Made by a program: the position numbers and the translations under genes
The notes under the pieces: model-generated
Told to the model about the DNA's origin: nothing
What the model saw: the letters and a program-made list of their open reading frames with translations, nothing else
Databases searched by the model: none
In this document: piece after piece, positions 1 to 6,174 of the stretch
How the letters are laid out: each line of letters opens with the position of its first letter
Position numbering within the stretch: position 1 is the first letter of the stretch
Assembly: GCA_019454915.1 (NCBI GenBank)
Contig: JACFNM010000246.1
Coordinates: 1-6,174, forward strand
Reading direction: 5' to 3'
Source of the DNA: Chitinophagaceae bacterium
GTDB lineage: Bacteria; Bacteroidota; Bacteroidia; Chitinophagales; Chitinophagaceae
DNA: 6,174 nt

Positions 1-1
1 G

Positions 2-1378
2 TATAGTTCAACAACGCATATTTATCGTCAAAAACTAACTCCCGGAGATCTGATACCACAAAGCCCCATGGAATTGATGTTGACAGATACTCAACCTCCC
101 CGCGCGCATGATACCAAGCCTATTGCTTTTGATAAAAAAGGCAATATGTATATTCCTTTTGGACCTTCCTCTGATTGTTGTCAGATATCCGAAGGGGCGC
201 CTTTTTCGCCCGGAAAAGATCCCTGCCCCTTTCTGGAAACGAGAGGCGGAATCTGGAAATTTGATGCGAATAAACCCAATCAATTTCAATGGGATGGAGA
301 ATTGTATGCTGAAGGATTCAGGAGTGTGGTGGCGCTTGCATGGAACAATGTGGATGATCAGTTATATACGGTTATGCATGGGCGGGATTATCTGCACTGG
401 AACTGGCCGATGTATTATTCAGAGTTGGAAGGGGCTGTACTGCCATCAGAGGAATTCTTCAGAGTTACGAAAGGGGGGAATGCCGGTTGGCCTTATGCCT
501 ATTATGATCACATCAAAGGAAAGAAAATGCAAAATCCCGAATACGGTGGAGATGGTAAAATGGAAGCGAAAGATACTTCTTTTTTGAAACCCGTAGTAGG
601 GTTCCCCGGCCATTTTGCACCCAATGATTTGATATTTTATGAAGGCGACCAATTCCCGGATCACTATAAAAATGGCGCTTTCGTCGGCTTTCACGGATCA
701 ACCAGCAGTGCACCTTATCCGCAATCCGGGTACTTTATCGCTTTTGTACCTTTCAAGGATGGTAATCCGTCCGGTCCCTGGGAAGTTTTTGCGGATGGAT
801 TTGCCGGTGTGGATACTATACATAATACCAGTGATGCAAAGTACAGACCAATGGGACTATCAGTTGGTCCGGACGGTTCTCTGTATATTTCAGAAACAGA
901 GAAAGGAAAAATATGGCGGGTGATGTATAAAGGCGACCGTAAGAAGTTTGGACCCCAGTCCCTTGCGGCAATGGAAAAGCGTAAACTGGAAGCGCCCAAT
1001 ATCAAGCATCCGGATGAGGTGAAAGATAATTTGGATAAGATGGACTATACACCGGCTGCAAAATTGTATAATACTTATTGTGGCAGATGCCATGAAAGAA
1101 ATGGAGAAGGTAATAGCCGCTTCCCGCCGTTGAAGGGCTCTGAGTGGCTTGCCGGACATATCGAGCAGCCCCTGAATATAGTACTGAACGGTATGGAAGC
1201 CGAAATCATCGTAAGAGGCAGACGGTTTGTCAACAGGATGCCAAGCTTCGCTGATGTGCTGAATGATCAGCAGATAGCAGATATTTTGTCGTATGTAAAA
1301 ACGGAGTTCAATAATTCAACGACCGGAGTCACGGTGGAGGAGGTGAAGGCAGCAAGAAAAAAATTATACAACCGATAG
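2..1378 (+). CDS. PQQ-type sugar dehydrogenase (sorbosone dehydrogenase / AA12-like) with C-terminal cytochrome c domain, 5' partial
   Basis: The frame is open to the left edge, so the gene starts upstream; the first in-window ATG (base 68) is internal. Numbering codons from base 2, 458 residues are visible. Residues about 35-310 are the beta-propeller of soluble PQQ sugar dehydrogenases: a Cys-rich SDCCQ/DPCP segment (58-75), the EGFRSVVALAW strand that corresponds to the family's G-x-R-N motif, MHGRDYLHWNWP, GGNAGWPYAYYD, FPGHFAPNDLIFYEG (His204), GAFVGFHGS, and YRPMGLSVGPDGSLYISE near the propeller end. Residues about 345-458 are a class I cytochrome c: heme-binding CGRCH at bases 1079-1093, FPPLKGSEWL, and the likely distal Met in NRMPSF (bases 1238-1240), ending with TGVTVEEVKAAR as in dehydrogenase-linked cytochromes. 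It probably oxidises a sugar or aldehyde in the periplasm and passes electrons to its own heme. The substrate cannot be read. The stop abuts the next ATG. The Asn of G-x-R-N is Ser here. No PQQ synthesis genes are in view. Confidence 0.9.
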   Translation, partial: YSSTTHIYRQKLTPGDLIPQSPMELMLTDTQPPRAHDTKPIAFDKKGNMYIPFGPSSDCCQISEGAPFSPGKDPCPFLETRGGIWKFDANKPNQFQWDGELYAEGFRSVVALAWNNVDDQLYTVMHGRDYLHWNWPMYYSELEGAVLPSEEFFRVTKGGNAGWPYAYYDHIKGKKMQNPEYGGDGKMEAKDTSFLKPVVGFPGHFAPNDLIFYEGDQFPDHYKNGAFVGFHGSTSSAPYPQSGYFIAFVPFKDGNPSGPWEVFADGFAGVDTIHNTSDAKYRPMGLSVGPDGSLYISETEKGKIWRVMYKGDRKKFGPQSLAAMEKRKLEAPNIKHPDEVKDNLDKMDYTPAAKLYNTYCGRCHERNGEGNSRFPPLKGSEWLAGHIEQPLNIVLNGMEAEIIVRGRRFVNRMPSFADVLNDQQIADILSYVKTEFNNSTTGVTVEEVKAARKKLYNR

Positions 1379-2539
1379 ATGGCGGACGACATACATGCTG
1401 GTTTAATGCGACCGGAAAAACCGAAAATGTATTTTTTTAGGAGATTTCTTCTGATTGGGATAGTACTGCTAAGTGGAGGGGGAGCAATATCTCAATTTCA
1501 GAATTTGAATTTGAAGAGGCTTCTTAATATTCCCAGGCATTATACTGTTTTAAGCATCACGGAGAAGATAAATATAGATGGTCTGGGCACTGACGCAGCC
1601 TGGCAACGGGCGCCCTGGACTGAAGATTTTGTTGATATTGAATCGGGGGCATCCCGCGGTCATAATCATAAAAGAACCAGGTGTAAAATGGTGTGGGATA
1701 GTATCTTTTTATATGTCCTGGCAGAATTACGGGAAGAAGATGTCTGGGCTAATATTAATGCACAGGATGCACCGGTCTTTCAAAACAATGCTCTGGAGAT
1801 TTTTATCAACCCGGACGGAAGCACTTTTAATTATTTTGAATTTCAGATAAATGCCATCGGTGCTGTCTGGGATTTGTACATGCCCAGGCCCTACCGAAGT
1901 GGTGGGAGAGGGTTGAGCAGTTGGGATATTAAAGGGCTGAAAAAAGCGGTGCATATTGCCGGAACTTTAAACCAACCGGGAGATAAAGACACTTCATGGA
2001 CGGTGGAATTGGCCATACCTTTTTCTTCCCTGGGTGTTTGGCGTAATGCTACGAAGTCAGGAACGATATGGCGTATGAATTTTTCCCGGGTTCATTGGCA
2101 GCATGATGCGATTAATGGAACATACTCGAAAAAAAGAGACCCGTCTTCGGGCAGATTCCTTCCCGAGCGATATACGGTTTGGTCTCCTCAGGGAATATTA
2201 AATCTGCATTTTCCTGAACGCTGGGGATATGTATTATTTGCTGATTCGGTAACTTCATCCGGATTTCTTTCTGAGACTATGGAAAACCTGAAATTGAATT
2301 TGTGGAAGTACTACTATTTGCAGCAGATTTACAAAACCCGGAATAAAAAATATGCGGTGGATATCAGTCTTCTGAATGCGTTACTGGTAGAGACACCAAA
2401 GGTAACGGAGAAAGGGATTGAGATTAAAATGTCAGCCACTGAAAAACAGTTTTTGATTATGGGCAGATTGGATTCATCAGATGATTGGCTAACCTTGGAT
2501 CATGAAGGTGAGATGCGGAAGGAAACTGTTTTACGATAA
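1379..2539 (+). CDS. Exported carbohydrate-binding family 9-like (CBM9-like) protein
   Basis: 386 residues from the ATG directly after the upstream stop. A better start may be Met17 (base 1427): it gives a standard signal peptide (MYFFRRFLLIGIVLLSGGG, cleavage near AIS-Q), while the first start puts a long polar stretch before the hydrophobic core. A weak GGA about 10 bases upstream (1414-1416) fits Met17. Residues about 55-220 carry the CBM9-like pattern: INIDGLGTDAAWQRAPWTEDF, CKMVWDSIFLYVLAEL, EDVWA, NNALEIFINPDGS, NYFEFQINAIGAVWDLYMPRP, WDIKGLKKAV and WTVELAIPFSSLG, followed by WRMNFSRVHW and the WSPQG / HFPERWGYVLF block (268-287). This fold is the beta-sandwich seen in xylanase-linked CBM9 modules and is common as stand-alone exported proteins in Bacteroidota. 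Residues about 295-386 form a C-terminal tail with a Lys/Tyr-rich, probably helical part that I cannot assign. It probably binds a carbohydrate in the periplasm or at the surface; catalysis is not shown. Confidence 0.88.
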   Translation: MADDIHAGLMRPEKPKMYFFRRFLLIGIVLLSGGGAISQFQNLNLKRLLNIPRHYTVLSITEKINIDGLGTDAAWQRAPWTEDFVDIESGASRGHNHKRTRCKMVWDSIFLYVLAELREEDVWANINAQDAPVFQNNALEIFINPDGSTFNYFEFQINAIGAVWDLYMPRPYRSGGRGLSSWDIKGLKKAVHIAGTLNQPGDKDTSWTVELAIPFSSLGVWRNATKSGTIWRMNFSRVHWQHDAINGTYSKKRDPSSGRFLPERYTVWSPQGILNLHFPERWGYVLFADSVTSSGFLSETMENLKLNLWKYYYLQQIYKTRNKKYAVDISLLNALLVETPKVTEKGIEIKMSATEKQFLIMGRLDSSDDWLTLDHEGEMRKETVLR

Positions 2540-2586
2540 TTGATATACCAGTAATAACTACTTTTTAAACTTTTAAAAAAATAAGG
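2540..2586 (+). promoter_or_regulatory. A/T-rich gap with a weak Bacteroidota-type promoter candidate
   Basis: This is a 47-base gap between the CBM9-like gene and the amidohydrolase gene. It holds TTG at 2540-2542 and TACTTTTT at 2559-2566, which matches the Bacteroidota -7 consensus TAnnTTTG except for the last base. The spacer is 16 bases, slightly short for the usual -33/-7 arrangement, and any transcript would have a leader of about 15 bases. The stretch is so A/T-rich that a chance match is quite possible. AAGG (2583-2586) touches the ATG and is too close to be a ribosome binding site. An internal promoter is possible, but read-through from upstream is equally likely. Confidence 0.22.
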
Positions 2587-4380
2587 ATGAAAAGACCTTT
2601 TTTGTTTTATCTGTTGGCGCTTTTATGCGCTACGCTTCCGGCTCAGTCTCAATCCTATCAAATTGTGATTAAAGGCGGGCATGTTATTGATCCCCGGAAT
2701 GGTATAAACGAAGTGATGGATGTGGCGATTGACAATGGAAAAATTGCCCGTGTAGCAAAAAACATAGATGCATCGAACGCACGTCAGGTAGTTGATGCTT
2801 CGGGTTTATATGTAACACCGGGGTTGATAGATATCCATACGCATGTTTTTTGGGGAGTGGAACCGGATCATCAGTATGCCAATGGTAATCTTGCGATTCA
2901 GCCTGATGGATTTACTTTCCGTAATGGAGTTACGACGATAGTTGATGCGGGAGGGGCCGGTTGGAGAACTTTTCCGGCATTTAAAAGGCAAACCATTGAT
3001 AACTCTAAAACAAGGGTACTGGCATTTCTGAACATTGTAGGTGAGGGAATGCGCGGCGGATATGAACAGAACGATGAAGACATGGATCCCAAGATGTCCG
3101 CTATTGTTGCCCGTCAAAACAGAGAGCATATCGTCGGATTTAAGTTAGCACATTACGAAGGACATAGCTGGGCGCCCACAGATAAAGCCGTGAAAGCAGG
3201 AAGGCTTGCGGGTAACTTACCTGTTATGGTTGACTTTGGAGGGAGTAACCCGCCATTATCTATAAAAGATCTTTTTCTTGAGCATTTAAGACCGGGTGAT
3301 ATTTTTACCCATTGTTTTGCTCAGTTGGGCGGAGGACGGGAAACCATATATGATTTGGATAATAAACAGGTTAAACCTTTTGTTTGGGAAGCCAGGAAAA
3401 AAGGAATCATTTTCGACGTGGGCTATGGTGGAATCAGTTTTGCTTATTCTCAGGGGATACCCGCTATAAAAGAAAAATTTTACCCCAATTCCATCAGTAC
3501 TGATCTTCATGTAGGCAGTATGAATGCAGCAATGAAAGACATGCTGACTACCATGTCTAAATTTCTGGCAATGGGTATGCATCTTCAGGATGTTATTGAG
3601 GCGAGTACATGGAACCCTGCACAGGAAATCAACCGACAGGAACTTGGCCACCTTTCAGAAGGAGCTGTGGCAGATATCGCTGTCCTGAACCTTAGAAACG
3701 GAAAATTCGGATTGTTTGATTATACAGGAGTTAAATTGGATACCGATAAAAAACTGGAGTGTGAGCTAACCATAAGAGACGGAAAAATAGTGTATGATCT
3801 GAATGGCATTGCTTCCCCTATTGTATTACCCTTCGGAGTCGGAAGAATGCAGTTGAATAAATTTGCTGAGTGGTATAGCAAATTACCTTCTACCAACAAT
3901 CTGAAGCTCACTCCGAGCAGCAGTATCAATCAGCAGGAATTTTTCAGACAATATGAAAGGAATCCGAAATATTGGGATGCTGCTTTTGAGTTCCTGAACA
4001 GTAAGGATCTGATAAATATGAAAGCGGGAGATTATGTAATTGATCCGGGAAATGTAACGGCTAATATTTCCGAAGCTACTACTAAAGATATAGCCGATAT
4101 CAAATGGGAGTCTCATCGTAATTTTAATGATCTCCAGTATATCATTAAAGGAAAGGCAAAGATGGGAGTGGCTTCTGTTGACGCGCCCGATGCGGTAATT
4201 ATCACCCCCTATGGTTCCAGGGGCGACATTATGTTCTATACTAATGAATACGGACAGTATTATGATGCTGATCCGGGCACCTTTTTCATATTTTCACCAC
4301 AGGAAATGCATCGCCCTTCCATTAAAGTGGAAGGAAGCAAAACCGTGAAAAGAATAGTGATTAAAGTAAGGGTACCTTAA
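2587..4380 (+). CDS. Exported amidohydrolase/deacetylase-family metallohydrolase fused to a C-terminal YhcH/YjgK/YiaL (DUF386) domain
   Basis: 597 residues. Residues 1-22 are a signal peptide (hydrophobic core FLFYLLALLCATL, cleavage near AQSQS); Cys14 is not in a proper lipobox. Residues about 24-408 are an amidohydrolase-superfamily enzyme of the cog3964 group: IKGGHVIDPRNG, the metal-binding H84-T-H86 in GLIDIHTHVFWG, K186 in GFKLAHYEG (likely carboxylated bridging Lys), H242 in GDIFTHCF, D306 in SISTDLH, then SKFLAMGM, STWNPAQEI and the returning beta-sandwich GAVADIAVL...IRDGKIVYDLNG. Residues about 420-597 match the YhcH/YjgK/YiaL family: YWDAAFEFL, GDYVID, KWESHRNFNDLQYIIKG (E508, H510, Q517), GDIMFY, PGTFFIFSPQEMHRP (H575) and KRIVIKV; these polar residues are the expected metal-site set. 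Known cog3964 members cleave acetyl esters of hydroxy acids (Atu3266 type); E. coli YhcH/NanQ is an N-acetylneuraminate anomerase. The real substrate is unknown. Two expected metal-site positions differ (Asp216, Tyr280). The start is fixed by the signal peptide. Confidence 0.9.
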   Translation: MKRPFLFYLLALLCATLPAQSQSYQIVIKGGHVIDPRNGINEVMDVAIDNGKIARVAKNIDASNARQVVDASGLYVTPGLIDIHTHVFWGVEPDHQYANGNLAIQPDGFTFRNGVTTIVDAGGAGWRTFPAFKRQTIDNSKTRVLAFLNIVGEGMRGGYEQNDEDMDPKMSAIVARQNREHIVGFKLAHYEGHSWAPTDKAVKAGRLAGNLPVMVDFGGSNPPLSIKDLFLEHLRPGDIFTHCFAQLGGGRETIYDLDNKQVKPFVWEARKKGIIFDVGYGGISFAYSQGIPAIKEKFYPNSISTDLHVGSMNAAMKDMLTTMSKFLAMGMHLQDVIEASTWNPAQEINRQELGHLSEGAVADIAVLNLRNGKFGLFDYTGVKLDTDKKLECELTIRDGKIVYDLNGIASPIVLPFGVGRMQLNKFAEWYSKLPSTNNLKLTPSSSINQQEFFRQYERNPKYWDAAFEFLNSKDLINMKAGDYVIDPGNVTANISEATTKDIADIKWESHRNFNDLQYIIKGKAKMGVASVDAPDAVIITPYGSRGDIMFYTNEYGQYYDADPGTFFIFSPQEMHRPSIKVEGSKTVKRIVIKVRVP

Positions 4381-4429
4381 GAAAAATAAATTCTTTTAAA
4401 GGCTAATCAATAAATGTATAAAATATCTG
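4381..4429. other. Short A/T-rich gap without a recognisable signal
   Basis: These 49 bases separate the fused hydrolase and the RraA-family gene. There is no hairpin followed by a T run, no TAnnTTTG-type promoter and no ribosome binding site at a usable distance from the ATG at 4430. AAAGG at 4398-4402 lies 27 bases upstream of that start. The gap fits read-through within one operon. Confidence 0.6.
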
Positions 4430-5362
4430 ATGATGAAAATAAGCCGGTTTCTTTTAATGCTGATTGGATTTTATTTTTTAGCAGACTTAGCTGCAGATGC
4501 GCAAACGATACCAAAAGAGGAACTGATATTTCTAACAGCCTCCTGGGAGGGAGAGCGGTTTGCTGACGGGCGACCGAAGATACCGGACGATGTGCTCCAG
4601 CGCGCTGCAAAAATTAATATTGATGATGCGTGGACTGCACTGAAAAATGAAGGATACAACAATCAATTTGAAGGCGGATGGAAGTTAGTTAATAATGCCA
4701 TACCTGTTGTGGGGCGTGCACTTACTGCCATGTATATGCCATCGCGTCCGGATGTGGAAAAGAGTATTAAAGACAGGGGTAATAAGCAGGGTAGAAAAGG
4801 AAATACCAATGCCTGGCCAATAGATATGCTTAGTAAGGGTGATGTGTACGTGGCAGATGGCTTTGGAAAAATTGATGGCGGTACGCTTATCGGCAGTACG
4901 CTGGGTAATTCCATTTTTAGTAAATCTGGTTGCGGCGTAGTTTTTAATGGTGCAGCCCGGGATTTAGCAGGGCTAAGGGAGATAGAAGGCTTTAACGCTT
5001 TTGTTCGTGATTTTCATCCTTCTTTTTTGCAGGAAATGGTTTTGATGGGTTTAAACACGCCGGTTAGGATGGGGAAAGCTATTGTACTTCCCGGGGATTT
5101 GGTTGTTGGAAATGAAGAAGGCGTTTTGTTCATTCCGGCACACCTTGCTGAGCAGGTGATCAGTATAGCTGAGTTTGTGACGATGAAAGATGAGTTTGGC
5201 TTTGAGATGGTCAAATCCGGGAAATATACCACAGGGCAGATAGACAGCCAATGGACAGAAGAAATCAAATTGCACTTTTTGAAATGGCTTGAACAACATC
5301 CCGAATTAGGAAAAATGACGAAAGCGAAGTTAGACGAGATGATGAACAGAAGAACCTGGTAA
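4430..5362 (+). CDS. Exported RraA-family protein (HMG/CHA aldolase-like fold)
   Basis: 310 residues; Met1 and Met2 (base 4433) are both possible starts. Residues about 1-25 are a signal peptide (core FLLMLIGFYFLADLAA, cleavage near ADA-Q), unusual compared with cytoplasmic RraA and HMG aldolase. Residues about 50-250 carry the RraA fold: a helical lead-in (DDVLQRAAKINIDDAW), GRALTAMYMPSRPD, SKGDVYVADGFG, the glycine-rich GGTLIGSTLGN (150-160), SGCGVVFNGAARDLAGL with the catalytic-type R177-D178 pair, MGLNTPVRMG and the closing PGDLVVGNEEGVLFIP. The family includes 4-hydroxy-4-methyl-2-oxoglutarate/CHA aldolases and oxaloacetate decarboxylases, which need a divalent metal and act on alpha-keto acids, and RraA proteins that inhibit RNase E; export makes the RNase role unlikely. 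A roughly 25-residue insertion (103-130) and a C-terminal helical extension (GQIDSQWTEEIKLHFLKWLE, 269-288) go beyond the short family members. A retro-aldol or decarboxylase role on a sugar-derived keto acid is inferred from neighbours. Confidence 0.87.
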   Translation: MMKISRFLLMLIGFYFLADLAADAQTIPKEELIFLTASWEGERFADGRPKIPDDVLQRAAKINIDDAWTALKNEGYNNQFEGGWKLVNNAIPVVGRALTAMYMPSRPDVEKSIKDRGNKQGRKGNTNAWPIDMLSKGDVYVADGFGKIDGGTLIGSTLGNSIFSKSGCGVVFNGAARDLAGLREIEGFNAFVRDFHPSFLQEMVLMGLNTPVRMGKAIVLPGDLVVGNEEGVLFIPAHLAEQVISIAEFVTMKDEFGFEMVKSGKYTTGQIDSQWTEEIKLHFLKWLEQHPELGKMTKAKLDEMMNRRTW

Positions 5363-5374
5363 AATTACGGAGAA

Positions 5375-6174
5375 ATGACAAATACGATTGCCAGGCAACG
5401 TTGGATACGACTGATTCCGATTGCCTTTATTACCTACAGTCTGGCTTATCTGGATAGAGCGAACTTTGGCTTTGCCGCAGCAGGCGGTATGGCGGAAGAT
5501 TTGCATATTACTCCGGCTATGTCTTCCCTCCTGAGTTCGCTGTTTTTTCTGGGATATTTCTTTTTTCAGATTCCCGGCACCTTGTATGCAGCGAATAAGA
5601 GCGCGAAGAAATTAATTTTCTGGTCATTGATATTGTGGGGAGGGCTGGCGATGGCAACCGGTATGGTGAGCAATGTACATCTGTTGGTCGTAATTCGGTT
5701 TATGTTGGGAGTGGTAGAAAGCGCTGTGATGCCCGCTATGATTATCTTTCTGAGCCGTTGGTTTACGAAGTCAGAGCGTTCCCGGGCCAATACTTTTCTA
5801 ATCCTGGGAAATCCGGTAACGATTTTATGGATGTCCATCTTGTCCGGATATCTCGTTAAATCGGTGGGCTGGCGCTGGATGTTTATCATTGAAGGGGCGC
5901 CGGCAATTATTTGGGCTTTTTTCTGGTGGCGGTTGATTGAGAACAAACCGAGGGATGCCAAATGGCTGACTAACGAAGATAAGGATGCACTGGAAGCACA
6001 ATTGCAACTTGAACAACAAAATATAAAACCGGTAAGGAATTATGGTGAAGCATTCCGGTTGAAAGCGGTCATCCTGCTTTGTCTGCAATATGCTTTATGG
6101 AGTATCGGTGTGTATGGCTTTGTGATGTGGCTACCGTCCATTATTAATGCCGCTCCAAATAGTGATATGGTGAC
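5375..6174 (+). CDS. MFS transporter, anion:cation symporter (ACS) type, 3' partial
   Basis: The ATG at 5375 follows the upstream stop by 12 bases, and the frame stays open to the right edge: 266 full codons, about 60 percent of a usual 420-450 residue MFS protein. Seven hydrophobic segments are visible, at about 11-33, 47-70, 79-98, 102-128, 140-160, 167-186 and 228-255, with a charged central loop at 187-227. Family marks are the first-helix YLDRANFGFA, FFQIPGTLYA, the fourth-helix RFMLGVVESAVMPAM, RWFTKSERSRANTFLILGNP, GWRWMFIIEGAPAIIWAFFW and YALWSIGVYGFVMWLP. This pattern is that of the ACS family, which imports organic and sugar-acid anions such as hexuronates, galactonate, glucarate, tartrate and phthalate with protons. 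It would sit in the inner membrane and take up an acidic product of the exported enzymes upstream. The start is supported by the 16-residue distance to YLDR. GGAG at 5369-5372 is only two bases from the ATG, so it is a poor Shine-Dalgarno. Confidence 0.9.
   Translation, partial: MTNTIARQRWIRLIPIAFITYSLAYLDRANFGFAAAGGMAEDLHITPAMSSLLSSLFFLGYFFFQIPGTLYAANKSAKKLIFWSLILWGGLAMATGMVSNVHLLVVIRFMLGVVESAVMPAMIIFLSRWFTKSERSRANTFLILGNPVTILWMSILSGYLVKSVGWRWMFIIEGAPAIIWAFFWWRLIENKPRDAKWLTNEDKDALEAQLQLEQQNIKPVRNYGEAFRLKAVILLCLQYALWSIGVYGFVMWLPSIINAAPNSDMV

Larger units (their letters stand above)
2..6174 (+). other. Probable single operon for exported sugar / sugar-acid catabolism
   Basis: Five genes share one strand with gaps of 0, 47, 49 and 12 bases, no terminator-like hairpin between them, and related themes: redox attack on a sugar, carbohydrate binding, hydrolysis, a possible anomerase, a keto-acid lyase and anion import. 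Genes 2, 3 and 4 start with visible signal peptides, and gene 1 carries a heme c domain that must mature in the periplasm. The operon extends past both edges, so its first gene, regulator and any SusC/SusD-type importer cannot be seen. Co-transcription is inferred from layout only. Confidence 0.72.

Noticed and set aside
68..70. ATG at base 68 as the true start of the dehydrogenase
   Set aside because: The same frame is open to the left edge, there is no ribosome binding site or signal peptide, and the protein would begin in the middle of the propeller.
1335..1345. GGAGGAGGT resembling a strong Shine-Dalgarno
   Set aside because: It sits inside the cytochrome domain coding sequence, over 30 bases from the next start codon, and encodes the conserved TVEEV segment.
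2556..2582. T-rich/A-rich stretch that could pair as a terminator stem
   Set aside because: The pairing would be only A-T pairs with no G/C stem and no T tail in the right place; it looks like ordinary A/T-rich intergenic DNA.
3286..3651. 121-codon open frame on the minus strand opposite the hydrolase
   Set aside because: It is fully antisense to the conserved metal-site region of the amidohydrolase and its translation resembles no family.
4414..4566. Small + strand open frame starting at the ATG at 4414, with AAAGG 11 bases upstream
   Set aside because: It overlaps the signal peptide and N-terminus of the RraA-family gene in another frame and its product has no family features; the 4430 frame is clearly the coding one.
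5566..5961. 131-codon open frame on the minus strand opposite the transporter
   Set aside because: It lies wholly inside a clearly conserved MFS gene, has no recognisable domain, and mirrors that gene's codon pattern.

Overview
The window is a stretch of moderate-GC bacterial DNA with five protein genes, all on the + strand and tightly packed (gaps of 0, 47, 49 and 12 bases). It looks like part of one operon that runs off both ends. The gene families, the lack of well-placed Shine-Dalgarno sequences, the A/T-rich short gaps and the N-terminal signal peptides suggest a member of the Bacteroidota, possibly a Chitinophaga-like sphingobacterial or cytophagal lineage. This placement is inferred from protein style, not from a marker gene.

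Layout: (1) bases 2-1378, the 3' part of a PQQ-type sugar dehydrogenase (sorbosone dehydrogenase / AA12-like beta-propeller) with a C-terminal cytochrome c domain; its 5' end lies outside the window. (2) 1379-2539, an exported carbohydrate-binding family 9-like (CBM9-like) protein. (3) 2587-4380, an exported two-domain protein: a cog3964-type amidohydrolase/deacetylase-family metallohydrolase joined to a C-terminal YhcH/YjgK/YiaL (DUF386) beta-barrel. (4) 4430-5362, an exported RraA-family protein (the HMG/CHA aldolase and oxaloacetate decarboxylase fold). (5) 5375 to the right edge, the N-terminal half of an MFS transporter of the anion:cation symporter (ACS) type.

Working model (inference): the cluster handles a sugar or sugar-acid derivative outside the cytoplasm. 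The dehydrogenase would oxidise a sugar and pass electrons through its own heme. The CBM9-like protein would bind or process a carbohydrate. The amidohydrolase would cleave an ester, lactone or amide. The YhcH domain could interconvert ring and open-chain forms, as E. coli YhcH/NanQ does for N-acetylneuraminate. The RraA-like enzyme could then cleave the open-chain keto acid, and the MFS permease would import the acid product. The most interesting points are the metallohydrolase-YhcH fusion, its position beside an exported RraA-like aldolase, and changes at expected metal-site positions of the hydrolase. No RNA genes, mobile elements, CRISPR arrays, clear terminators or long repeats were seen.
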